Shown in pieces: positions 7,852 through 14,128 of a DNA stretch of 17,192 nt (positions are counted from its first letter, which is position 1; the number at the start of each line of letters is the position of its first letter). This stretch comes from Streptomyces caelestis (lineage in GTDB: Bacteria > Actinomycetota > Actinomycetes > Streptomycetales > Streptomycetaceae). The notes beneath the pieces were generated by a model. It saw only the letters and a list, made by a program, of their open reading frames with translations. It was not told the origin of the DNA and did not search any database. The DNA lies in NCBI RefSeq assembly GCF_001279005.1, contig NZ_LGCN01000255.1, forward strand, positions 1 through 17,192, given 5' to 3'. Position numbers and translations under genes: made by a program.

Positions 7852-8970
7852 TCACAGCCAGCCGTTGCGCTTCAGCGACCGGTGGATGCCCAGGCAGATG
7901 GCCACCGTGACACCGAGGACCACCGGGTAGCCGTACTTCCAGTGGGTCTCCGGCATGTAGTCGAAGTTCATCCCGTACACCCCGCACACCATCGTCGGCA
8001 CGGCGATGATCGCGGCCCACGAGGTGATCTTCCGCATGTCCTCGTTCTGTGCCACGGACGCCTGGGCGAGATTGGCCTGGAGGATGGAGTTCAGCAGTTC
8101 GTCGAAGCCGATGACCTGCTCCTGCACCCGGGCCAGATGGTCGGCCACGTCCCGGAAGTACTTCTGGATGTCCGGGTCCACCAGCCGCATCGGCCGCTCG
8201 CTCAGCAGCTGCATCGGCCGCAGCAGCGGCGACACGGCCCGCTTGAACTCCAGCACCTCGCGCTTGAGTTGGTAGATCCGTCCGGCGTCGGTGCCGCGCG
8301 GGGCGCCCTTGCGGCCCGGCGAGAAGACCTCCGTCTCGACCTCGTCGATGTCGTCCTGCACCGCGTCGGCCACCGCGATGTAGCCGTCCACCACGTGGTC
8401 GGCGATGGCGTGCAGCACCGCCGAGGGCCCTTTGGCCAGCAGCTCGGGGTCGTCCTGGAGCCGGTGTCGCAGGGCCCGCAGGGAGCCCTGCCCGCCGTGC
8501 CGGACCGTGATGAAGAAGTCCCGGCCGGTGAAGCACATCACCTCACCGGTCTCGACGACCTCGCTGTTGGCGGAGAGCTCGTCGTGGTCGAGGTAGTGGA
8601 CGGTCTTGAAGACCGTGAACAGCGAGTCGTCGTAGCGCTCCAGCTTGGGCCGCTGATGGGCCTGGACGGCGTCCTCCACGGCCAGCGGGTGCAACCCGAA
8701 CTCCCGTGCGATCCCGGCGAATTCGGCCTCGTTCGGCTCGTGCAGGCCGATCCACACGAAGCCTCCGTCGCGGCGCACCAGCCGCATCGCCTCGTGCGGG
8801 GTGAGCGGGCCGCCCTCGGTCTCCAGGCGGCGGCCGTCGCGGTAGACGGCGCAGTCGACGACGGCGGTGGTCGTCGCGGGGTCACGGGTGGCGTCGTACG
8901 GGCCGCTCTCCTTGCGCAGCGAGACACGGGAGGGACGGACCACGGCGCGCAGGTCGCGGATCATCGACAT
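7852..8970 (-). CDS. corA: CorA family magnesium/cobalt transporter
   Basis: The protein has 372 residues. A large N-terminal cytosolic domain (about 1-300) ends in the long stalk helix (ADHLARVQEQVIGFDELLNSI). Two C-terminal membrane helices follow (about 316-332 and 348-364). The signature YGMNF (G333-M334-N335) sits at the end of the first helix. This is the full CorA plan: a homopentameric channel for Mg2+ uptake gated by Mg2+ bound to the cytosolic domain. The start at 8970 (MSMIRDL) is set by GAAGGAG at 8983-8977, 6 nt upstream. The frame stays open far upstream, but that stretch reads as a leader, not protein. The upstream region is unusually long and structured. The tail ends RSLKRNGWL, as is common in this family. 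Confidence 0.93.
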   Translation of the reverse strand: MSMIRDLRAVVRPSRVSLRKESGPYDATRDPATTTAVVDCAVYRDGRRLETEGGPLTPHEAMRLVRRDGGFVWIGLHEPNEAEFAGIAREFGLHPLAVEDAVQAHQRPKLERYDDSLFTVFKTVHYLDHDELSANSEVVETGEVMCFTGRDFFITVRHGGQGSLRALRHRLQDDPELLAKGPSAVLHAIADHVVDGYIAVADAVQDDIDEVETEVFSPGRKGAPRGTDAGRIYQLKREVLEFKRAVSPLLRPMQLLSERPMRLVDPDIQKYFRDVADHLARVQEQVIGFDELLNSILQANLAQASVAQNEDMRKITSWAAIIAVPTMVCGVYGMNFDYMPETHWKYGYPVVLGVTVAICLGIHRSLKRNGWL

Positions 8971-9110
8971 GGCGGGCTCCTTCGCACACGTGCAACGAAA
9001 GGCGCCGCAACGACGGGTGGAACAACCCGGAATGAGGACGTCCTGGACTGCGGATGTTTGGCACGTCCACAAAGCGGGGAGCACCGCACCGTCGCGGTGG
9101 CGAGCTTCGT

Positions 9111-9228
9111 CGCTGATACAGCTACTGGGGCAGATCAGACAGAACGAAACGAAGTGCTCTTCCGATGAAGACGTGCGGGTGAAAGGCGGGAGCCAGACAG
9201 GAGCAGCTACATCAGCGGGCGGAAGAGC
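9111..9228 (-). ncRNA. candidate structured RNA (pseudoknot topology) in corA leader
   Basis: Helix 1 pairs 9217-9202 with 9126-9111. It has 16 consecutive pairs, 13 Watson-Crick and 3 G-U (9210/9118, 9209/9119, 9204/9124). In the plus-strand RNA those three would be A-C mismatches, so the helix favours the minus strand, which is the corA sense. Helix 2 pairs GCTCTTCCG (9228-9220) with CGGAAGAGC (9164-9156), nine perfect pairs. Reading 5' to 3', the order is helix 2, helix 1, helix 2, helix 1, so they interleave as a pseudoknot or exclude each other. CTTCGT (9154-9149) can also pair ACGAAG (9110-9105). I recognise no known riboswitch class; it does not show the M-box consensus that I know. 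Confidence 0.4.
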
Positions 9229-9259
9229 GGGTGCTACTGCACGGTCGACTTCGGTCCAT
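9212..9259 (-). CDS. candidate 15-codon leader peptide in corA 5' region
   Basis: On the minus strand, GGAGGAGG (9277-9270) lies 10 nt before an ATG at 9259. The frame encodes MDRSRPCSSTRSSAR and stops with TGA at 9214-9212. The last codons overlap the 5' arm of helix 2 (9228-9220), and the stop lies inside the 5' arm of helix 1. A ribosome translating it would therefore disrupt both helices. The peptide is rich in Arg (4) and Ser (5). The SD is among the best in the window. Length alone gives no coding evidence, so this is a regulatory-ORF candidate only. Confidence 0.35.
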   Translation of the reverse strand: MDRSRPCSSTRSSAR

Positions 9260-9282
9260 GCCAGCCCCACCTCCTCCGGCCG

Positions 9283-9322
9283 GTCCCCCGTAGGGGACGG
9301 TCCACGATCCCCTCGGGGGATC
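9283..9322. repeat. two adjacent perfect hairpins in corA leader
   Basis: GTCCCC/GGGGAC (9283-9288, 9293-9298, loop CGTA) and GATCCCC/GGGGATC (9306-9312, 9316-9322, loop TCG). On the minus strand they lie just upstream of the leader-peptide SD. No U run follows, so a terminator role is uncertain. Confidence 0.5.
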
Positions 9323-9430
9323 CCCCTCTGAACGGGGAGTGTCACACAGGCGTTCGGGACGATCGGACTCTCTCGGAGCCCTGAAGGCGTGGGCGGTAGC
9401 CCCACTGCGTGCTGCCCGAAACACCGGCCA

Positions 9431-9456
9431 AGCGTATCAGCCGACTGGCGTGTCAA
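9431..9456 (-). promoter_or_regulatory. weak candidate promoter for corA leader transcript
   Basis: The minus strand has a consensus -35, TTGACA (9456-9451), and TACGCT (9436-9431). The spacer is only 14 nt, which is short for the housekeeping sigma factor. If used, it would give a leader of about 450 nt. Confidence 0.25.
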
Positions 9457-9486
9457 GGCTCTGCTTTGCCCGGTGCTGACGAGTTC

Positions 9487-9492
9487 TATGCT
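9487..9492 (+). promoter_or_regulatory. candidate -10 element for leaderless start at 9499
   Basis: TATGCT followed by six nt (CGCCGC) and the ATG. No Shine-Dalgarno is present. A poor -35 (CTTTGC, 9464-9469) stands 17 nt upstream. Confidence 0.5.
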
Positions 9493-9498
9493 CGCCGC

Positions 9499-10083
9499 AT
9501 GGCTGATGTTCTTCCTCTGGTCGAAGCCCGGTTGCGTACGGCGCTGGGCGAACCGGACGCCCGCGCGGCGGTCACCTTCCTGGGCACGGACCGCATCGAG
9601 GTGCTGCGCTTCCACGAGGGCGACATCGTGCGCTACGCCACCCTCGGCATGTCCGCGCAGCCCATGACCGACCCCGCGGCGGTGATCGCGGACCCGGTCG
9701 AGGGCCCGCGTGTCGAGCTGGTGCTGTCCGTCCGCGGTGGCGTCGCCGACACCGACAAGGTGCTCCGTCCGCTCGCCGTACTGGCCGCGTCCCCGCAGGT
9801 CGAGGGTGTGGTCGTGGCCCCCGGCGCCTCGCTCGACGTGGGCGAACCGCTGTGGCCCGGCGCCCCGTTCACCTCGGTGCTGGTCGCCGAGCCGGGCGGC
9901 CTGGTGGAGGACCTGGAGCTCGACGGGCCCCTGGACCCCGTGCGGTTCCTGCCGCTGCTGCCGATGACCCCGAACGAGGCCGCCTGGAAGCGGGTGCACG
10001 GCGCCCAGGCCCTCCAGGAGCGCTGGCTGGACCAGGGCACGGACCTGCGGGATCCGTCCCGCGGGTCCGTGCCGCTGGAGTGA
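9499..10083 (+). CDS. Suppressor-of-fused (SUFU) domain protein, 194 aa
   Basis: The protein is soluble with no signal peptide. An N-terminal helix (DVLPLVEARLRTALGEP) precedes ELVLSVRGG (73-81), VLRPLAVLAASP (88-99), an FTSVLVAEPGG strand (124-134) and VRFLPLLPMTPNEAAWKRVHG (148-168). This succession and the last motif match bacterial SUFU-domain proteins as I remember them. The fold is shared with animal Suppressor of fused, and the bacterial role is not established; some relatives are immunity proteins of toxin systems. The ATG at 9499 is chosen over one at 9409 because the added 30 residues do not resemble coding sequence and TATGCT stands 6 nt upstream. The gene is divergent from corA and convergent with the MFS gene 30 nt away. 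Confidence 0.82.
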   Translation: MADVLPLVEARLRTALGEPDARAAVTFLGTDRIEVLRFHEGDIVRYATLGMSAQPMTDPAAVIADPVEGPRVELVLSVRGGVADTDKVLRPLAVLAASPQVEGVVVAPGASLDVGEPLWPGAPFTSVLVAEPGGLVEDLELDGPLDPVRFLPLLPMTPNEAAWKRVHGAQALQERWLDQGTDLRDPSRGSVPLE

Positions 10084-10096
10084 GCGAGGTCACCGA

Positions 10097-10109
10097 CGCC
10101 CGTCGGGCG
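10097..10109. terminator. small hairpin between convergent genes
   Basis: CGCCC (10097-10101), GTC, GGGCG (10105-10109). It is flanked by a possible outer stem GAGCG (10082-10086)/CGCTC (10111-10115) that includes both stop codons. The gap between the genes is only 30 nt. Confidence 0.35.
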
Positions 10110-10113
10110 CCGC

Positions 10114-11352
10114 TCAGTTGGCGAAGGCGGTGGCGCCGTCCTCGGCGGCGTGGCGCGGCTGCCGCGCCACCGCCGCCTCATGGCTGAGCGCCCGGCGCCG
10201 TACGACGACCACCAGCGCGCCCAGCGCCGCCGTGACCGCCGCGACCACGAACGGGACGTGGACGTCGGTCCACTCCTCGATCTTCGGCGCGAAGAAGGGC
10301 GCGGCGGCCGCCGCGAACCAGCGCACGAAGTTGTAGCCGGCGCTCGCCACCGGACGCGGCGCGTCCGACACGCCGAGCGCCAGTTCCGTGTACACCGTGT
10401 TGTTCACGCCGATGAGGGCGCCGGACAACACGGTGCAGAGGACGGCCGTGGTGTGGTCGCCGTAGCCGAGGACGAGCACGTCCACCGCGAGCAGCACCAG
10501 CGAGCCGCCCAGCACCTTCGGTGAGCCGAACCGCTTCTGCAGCCGGGGCGCCACGAGCACCGAGAAGACGGCGAGCAGCACGCCCCAGGCGAAGAACACC
10601 GCGCCGGACCGGTACGGGGACATGTCCAGCACGAACGGCGTGAAGGCCAGCACGGTGAAGAACGTGTAGTTGTAGAAGAACGCCGAGATCGCCACCGACG
10701 CCAGTCCGCCGTGCCCGAGCGCCCTGAGCGGGTCGAGCGGCGAGGTCTTGCGGGCCGGCTTCGGCTGCTCCCCCAGGAACGCGGCGATGCACAGGAAGCC
10801 GACCGCCATCAGGGCGGCCGTGCCGAAGAACGGGTAGCGCCAGCTCGCGTCGCCGAGCAGCGCGCCCGCCAGCGGCCCGCAGGCCATGCCGAGGCCGAGT
10901 GCGGACTCGTACAGCAGGATGGCCGCCGCGCTGCCGCCGGCCGCCGCGCCGACGATGACCGCGAGGGCCGTGGAGACGAACAGCGCGTTGCCGAGTCCCC
11001 AGCCGGCCCGGAAGCCGACCAGTTCGCCGACCGAGCCCGAGGTTCCGGACAGTCCGGCGAAGACCACGACGAGCGCGAGCCCGAGCAGCAGGGTCTTCCG
11101 GCCGCCGATGCGGCTGGAGACGAAGCCGGTCACCAGCATCGCGAGCGCGGTGATGAGGAAGTACGAGGTGAAGAGCAGGGAGACCTGCCCGGCGGTGGCG
11201 TCGAGGCCCTTGGCGATGGAGGGCAGGATCGGGTCGACGAGCCCGATCCCCATGAAGGCGACGACGGACGCGCCGGCCGTCGCCCACACGGACTTCGGCT
11301 GGCGGAGGATGCCGCCCGATCCCGTGTCGAAGGGGTTGTTGGGGTTGTCCAT
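10114..11352 (-). CDS. major facilitator superfamily drug-efflux-type transporter (DHA1-like)
   Basis: The protein has 412 residues and about 12 membrane helices. The helix 2-3 loop GFVSSRIGGRKTLL (76-89) fits MFS motif A. GMACGPLAGALLG (155-167) fits the antiporter motif C in helix 5. A charged central loop (about 195-212, GEQPKPARKT) separates the two six-helix halves. The N-terminus (MDNPNNPFDTG) is polar and cytoplasmic. These features suggest proton-driven export of a small molecule, substrate unknown. The ATG at 11352 has GGGAG about 6 nt upstream. The promoter region carries a clear palindrome, so a repressor probably controls it. No regulator gene is adjacent: the divergent neighbour is the zinc-ribbon-like protein. 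Confidence 0.9.
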   Translation of the reverse strand: MDNPNNPFDTGSGGILRQPKSVWATAGASVVAFMGIGLVDPILPSIAKGLDATAGQVSLLFTSYFLITALAMLVTGFVSSRIGGRKTLLLGLALVVVFAGLSGTSGSVGELVGFRAGWGLGNALFVSTALAVIVGAAAGGSAAAILLYESALGLGMACGPLAGALLGDASWRYPFFGTAALMAVGFLCIAAFLGEQPKPARKTSPLDPLRALGHGGLASVAISAFFYNYTFFTVLAFTPFVLDMSPYRSGAVFFAWGVLLAVFSVLVAPRLQKRFGSPKVLGGSLVLLAVDVLVLGYGDHTTAVLCTVLSGALIGVNNTVYTELALGVSDAPRPVASAGYNFVRWFAAAAAPFFAPKIEEWTDVHVPFVVAAVTAALGALVVVVRRRALSHEAAVARQPRHAAEDGATAFAN

Positions 11353-11403
11353 GGGTGCTCCCGTCCCGGGACATCGGTCGGTTGGTCGGCGTGTGCGCCC
11401 AGT

Positions 11404-11432
11404 ATCTTAGCCAGGCTAATTAATGCAGTCTA
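11404..11432 (-). promoter_or_regulatory. promoter of the MFS transporter gene
   Basis: The minus strand shows TAGACT (11432-11427), a 17-nt spacer, and TAAGAT (11409-11404), a good match to a housekeeping promoter. Transcription would begin about 45 nt before the ATG. The surrounding 11401-11445 is strikingly AT-rich for this genome. Confidence 0.6.
11407..11419. promoter_or_regulatory. palindromic operator over the MFS promoter
   Basis: TTAGCC-A-GGCTAA is a perfect 13-bp palindrome. It overlaps the proposed -10 and spacer, so a bound protein would block RNA polymerase. It resembles MarR/SlyA-type sites (TTAGC...GCTAA); the regulator is unknown. Confidence 0.6.
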
Positions 11433-11515
11433 CATCTAATTTTCGCGTGGCCGGTTCCGCCCGTACGGGTGATCGTCCTTGACGTGGCGCGGTCGGGGTA
11501 GGACCGTGGGGCTCT

Positions 11516-12157
11516 ATGAGGGGCGAACCCAGTTGCCCGAAGTGCGGTGGCCGGGTCAGGGCTCCCGGCCTCTTCTCGGATGCCTGGCAGTGCGATGTGC
11601 ACGGCACCGTGCACCCGCTGCAGCCCGTGATACCGCCGAGCGTCGAGGCCCTCGAAGTCGTCGTGCACCGCACGAAGGTGCCGGTGTGGATGCCGTGGCC
11701 GTTGCCGGTGGGCTGGCTGTTCACGGGCGTGGCCAGCGCGGGCGACGACCGCGGTGGGGGCCGGGCGACCGCCGTCGCGTGCACCGGGCCGGGACCGCTC
11801 GGCGGCATGGGCGAGCTCATCCTGGTCGCCGAGGAGCTGGGCGTGGGCCTCGGGGCGCGGTACGCGGGCATCGACGGCCCGGACCCGGGACCGTACATGA
11901 ACGTCGAGAAGCCGCCCCAGGCCAAGGTGCTGGCGGCCGGCCGCCCGACCCCGCTCTGGCACGTCGCGAAGACGCCGGACGACCGCGCCGTCTTCGCGGG
12001 CGAGGCGCTCGGGATGTGGCTGTGGGCGGTGGTGTGGCCGGAGCAGTCCGGGATGCTGATGTACGACGAACTGGTCCTCGCCGACCTGCGGGAGGCGGGG
12101 GCCGAGGTGGAGCTGGTGCCCTGCGGCGCGCTGTCGCCGCGCCTGCTGGAGGTGTAG
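11516..12157 (+). CDS. DUF6758-like protein with N-terminal zinc-ribbon motif, 213 aa
   Basis: The first 35 residues hold C7-x-x-C10 (CPKCG) and C26-x-x-H29 (CDVH), a likely zinc-binding ribbon, possibly with H33. A hydrophobic, Trp/Pro-rich core follows (VWMPWPLPVGWLFTGVASAGDD, 57-78; LGMWLWAVVWPEQSG, 165-179). I recall this pattern from a Streptomyces family called DUF6758, with no known function. No long membrane helix or signal peptide is evident. The ATG at 11516 lacks a good SD. TTGACG (11479-11484) and TAGGAC (11499-11504) lie upstream, but only 14 nt apart. It is divergent from the MFS gene and lies upstream of the PHP gene. Confidence 0.82.
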   Translation: MRGEPSCPKCGGRVRAPGLFSDAWQCDVHGTVHPLQPVIPPSVEALEVVVHRTKVPVWMPWPLPVGWLFTGVASAGDDRGGGRATAVACTGPGPLGGMGELILVAEELGVGLGARYAGIDGPDPGPYMNVEKPPQAKVLAAGRPTPLWHVAKTPDDRAVFAGEALGMWLWAVVWPEQSGMLMYDELVLADLREAGAEVELVPCGALSPRLLEV

Positions 12158-12171
12158 ACGCCGCACAGCGA

Positions 12172-12215
12172 ACCGGTGGAGGGCGCACGGCGGACCGGTA
12201 GGGGGCGCACGGCGG
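12172..12215. repeat. tandem 22-bp direct repeat
   Basis: Two back-to-back 22-bp units (12172-12193 and 12194-12215) start ACCGGT and end GCGCACGGCGG. They agree at 20 of 22 positions. They lie just upstream of the proposed PHP gene promoter, spaced by two helical turns. Confidence 0.6.
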
Positions 12216-12223
12216 TTTCGGGT

Positions 12224-12255
12224 GTGACAGGGGCGTATGAGAATCCGGTTATCCT
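12224..12255 (+). promoter_or_regulatory. candidate promoter of PHP gene
   Basis: GTGACA (12224-12229) and TATCCT (12250-12255), with a rather long 20-nt spacer. A transcript would start about 35 nt before the GTG. Confidence 0.3.
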
Positions 12256-12297
12256 GGAGCGTCCCCGTCCGCCCGTCACCGCTTGGAGTCATGCGTC

Positions 12298-13155
12298 GTG
12301 CGTATCGACCTGCACACCCACTCCACGGCGTCCGACGGTACGGACACGCCGGCCGAGCTGGTCCGCGAGGCGTCCGCCGCCGGTCTCGACGTCATCGCGC
12401 TGACCGACCACGACACCACCCGCGGACACGCCGAGGCGCTCTCCGCGCTCCCGGCGGGACTCACGCTGGTCCCCGGAGCGGAACTCTCCTGCCGGCTCGA
12501 CGGCATCAGCATGCACATGCTGGCCTACCTCTTCGATCCCGAGGAGCCCGCGCTGCTCGCCGAGCGCGAGCTGGTCCGGGACGACCGGGTGCCGCGGGCC
12601 CAGGGCATGATCGCGAAGCTGAACGCGCTGGGCGTGCCGGTCACCTGGGAGCAGGTGGCACGGATCGCCGGCGACGGCTCGGTGGGCCGCCCGCACGTGG
12701 CCAGCGCACTCGTCGAGCTGGGCGTCGTGCCCACCGTGAGCGACGCCTTCACCCAGGACTGGCTGGCCGACGGCGGCCGGGCCTTCATGGAGAAGCACGA
12801 GACCGACCCCTTCGAGGTCCTGCGGCTGGTCAAGAACGCGGGCGGGGTCGCCGTCTTCGCGCACCCCGCCGCCAGTAAGCGGGGCAGGACCGTGCCGGAG
12901 TCCGCGATCGCCGAGCTGGCCGGGGCCGGCCTCGACGGCATCGAGGTCGACCACATGGACCACGATCCCAAGACCCGGGCGCGGCTGCGCGGCCTCGCCA
13001 AGGAACTGGGACTCCTGGTGACCGGGTCCAGTGACTACCACGGCAGCCGGAAGACCTGCGTCCTCGGCGAGTTCACGACGGACCCCGAGGTGTACGGCGA
13101 GATCACGCGGCGCGCGACCGGGGCGTTCCCGGTGCCGGGAGCCGGCGGAGCCTGA
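12298..13155 (+). CDS. PHP-domain metal-dependent phosphoesterase, RNase AM / TrpH (YciV) type
   Basis: The protein has 285 residues. All PHP metal-ligand motifs are visible: H6-x-H8 (DLHTHSTASDG, with D13), D37-H38 (LTDHD), E62 (GAELSC), H73, RPH at 131-133, AHP with H189, and D246-x-H248 (SSDYHG). The order and length match the RNase AM group. The E. coli member (YciV) hydrolyses 3',5'-nucleoside bisphosphates and trims RNA 5' ends. It should act in the cytosol with several metal ions. The GTG at 12298 gives the family's typical MRIDLHTHS start and has GGAG (12285-12288) 9 nt upstream. A TTG at 12283 would add five residues. marC follows 58 nt later and may be co-transcribed. Confidence 0.92.
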   Translation: MRIDLHTHSTASDGTDTPAELVREASAAGLDVIALTDHDTTRGHAEALSALPAGLTLVPGAELSCRLDGISMHMLAYLFDPEEPALLAERELVRDDRVPRAQGMIAKLNALGVPVTWEQVARIAGDGSVGRPHVASALVELGVVPTVSDAFTQDWLADGGRAFMEKHETDPFEVLRLVKNAGGVAVFAHPAASKRGRTVPESAIAELAGAGLDGIEVDHMDHDPKTRARLRGLAKELGLLVTGSSDYHGSRKTCVLGEFTTDPEVYGEITRRATGAFPVPGAGGA

Positions 13156-13213
13156 GACTCCGGCTCCTTCCCGCACCTCATCTCTCTTCGTTTCGTTCCC
13201 CAGCAAGGCTGTC

Positions 13214-13819
13214 ATGCTCGACGTCGCCGTCTTCGGCTCTCTTTTCCTGACCCTTTTTGTCATCATGGATCCCCCTGGGATCACCCCGATCTTCCTCGCC
13301 CTGACCGCCGGCCGGCCCGCGAAGATGCAGAAGCGGATGGCCTTCCAGGCCGTCTGCGTGGCCGGTGGCGTGATCACCGTGTTCGGGCTGCTCGGCCATC
13401 GGATCCTCGACTACCTGCATGTGTCGGTGCCCGCGCTGATGATCGCGGGCGGGCTGCTGCTCCTGCTGATCGCGCTGGACCTGCTCACCGGCAAGACCGA
13501 CGAGCCCCAGCAGACCAAGGACGTCAACGTCGCGCTGGTCCCGCTGGGCATGCCGCTGCTGGCGGGGCCCGGTGCGATCGTGTCGGTCATCCTCGCCGTG
13601 CAGAAGGCCGACGGCGTCACCGGGCAGGTCTCGGTGTGGTCGGCGATCCTCGCCATCCACGTCGTGCTGTGGCTGGTGATGCGGTACTCGCTGCTGATCA
13701 TCCGGGTCATCAAGGACGGCGGCGTGGTGCTGGTGACGCGCCTGGCCGGCATGATGCTCTCCGCGATCGCCGTGCAGCAGATCATCAACGGCGTCACCCA
13801 GGTGATCCGGGGCGGCTGA
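13214..13819 (+). CDS. MarC family integral membrane protein
   Basis: The protein has 201 residues and about six membrane helices. Family motifs are DPPGITPIFLAL (19-30), ALVPLGMPLLAGPGAI (107-122) and RLAGMMLSAIAVQQIINGV (176-194). MarC proteins were once thought to act in multiple antibiotic resistance; that was withdrawn and their substrate is unknown. The ATG at 13214 is chosen because the first helix starts at once, with AAGG at 13205-13208. The frame is open upstream, but the added residues look non-membrane and unrelated. A 6-bp hairpin (GGAGCC 13147-13152, GGCTCC 13162-13167) covers the stop codon of the preceding PHP gene and might attenuate read-through. A strong terminator follows. 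Confidence 0.9.
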   Translation: MLDVAVFGSLFLTLFVIMDPPGITPIFLALTAGRPAKMQKRMAFQAVCVAGGVITVFGLLGHRILDYLHVSVPALMIAGGLLLLLIALDLLTGKTDEPQQTKDVNVALVPLGMPLLAGPGAIVSVILAVQKADGVTGQVSVWSAILAIHVVLWLVMRYSLLIIRVIKDGGVVLVTRLAGMMLSAIAVQQIINGVTQVIRGG

Positions 13820-13831
13820 CCCCGGCGCCGG

Positions 13832-13879
13832 ACGCCCGGGCGCCCCCGCACCGATGGCGGTACGGGGGCGCCCGGGCGT
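13832..13879. terminator. very strong bidirectional hairpin terminator
   Basis: A perfect 17-bp stem (13832-13848 with 13863-13879) continues after one mismatch into ACCG/CGGT around ATGG. It lies between marC and the convergent 50-aa gene. There is no T run, as is usual in Streptomyces. Confidence 0.85.
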
Positions 13880-13928
13880 ACGTGGGCGAGGGTCCGGCCC
13901 GTGTGGCCGGTGTCCCGCGTGTGGCGCG

Positions 13929-14081
13929 TTATGAGGCCGGTGTGTCGGCCGGGCGGATCCACAGGCGCTGCCCGATGGCGGCGGCCTGCTGGACGATGCG
14001 GTTGACGGAGGCGGCGTCCACGACGGTGGTGTCCACGGGTGTGCCGTCGACGTCGTCGAGTCGCATGATTTCGAAGCGCAA
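13929..14081 (-). CDS. small conserved-looking protein of 50 aa, TTG start
   Basis: Read on the minus strand from a TTG at 14081, the product begins MRFEIMRLDDVDG and ends RLWIRPADTPAS before TAA (13931-13929). AAGGGAG at 14095-14089 is 7 nt before the TTG, which decides the start. An ATG at residue 6 has no SD. Codon use is strongly GC3 like real genes. The protein is acidic, with a middle segment (VVDAASVNRIVQQAAAIGQ, about 20-38) that predicts as a helix between two short strands. I recall near-identical small hypothetical proteins in other Streptomyces but no function. It is divergent from the NYN gene and ends at the strong terminator. Confidence 0.75.
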   Translation of the reverse strand: MRFEIMRLDDVDGTPVDTTVVDAASVNRIVQQAAAIGQRLWIRPADTPAS

Positions 14082-14128
14082 GGGGCTTCTCCCTTCGTCT
14101 GGTCATCCTCCTGAAGGAGAACTACTCG

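Larger units (their letters stand above)
8971..9498. other. 528-bp gene-free stretch: probable corA 5' leader plus divergent promoters
   Basis: Between the corA start (8970) and the divergent SUFU-like gene (9499) I find no conserved gene. On the minus strand, 5' to 3', it holds a TTGACA element (9456-9451), two perfect hairpins (9322-9283) and a 15-codon frame with a strong SD (9277-9212). Then come two interleaved helices (9228-9111), a small CACCG/CGGTG hairpin (9099-9087), a 10-bp palindrome AGGACGTCCT (9035-9044), a CGGGT/ACCCG hairpin (9029-9014) and the corA SD. Part of it (about 9105-9170) is clearly less GC-rich than the genes. Confidence 0.6.

Noticed and set aside
8971..9498. Known M-box (ykoK) magnesium riboswitch
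   Set aside because: I could not find the conserved M-box core sequences; the structure seen is different.
8971..9999. N-terminal extension of CorA by about 340 residues
   Set aside because: The extra sequence has no CorA homology, crosses the divergent SUFU gene, and a strong SD fixes the start at 8970.
11407..11419. Iron box (DmdR1/IdeR site)
   Set aside because: The half-site TTAGCC with 1-nt centre does not fit the 19-bp TTAGGTTAG-type iron box.
10150..11439. Plus-strand frames opposite the MFS gene
   Set aside because: The minus strand encodes a clear 12-helix transporter; these are shadows.
11416..12292. Minus-strand open frames of about 290 codons opposite the DUF6758-like gene
   Set aside because: Ser/Pro/Arg-rich translation without domains, spans the MFS operator; shadow.
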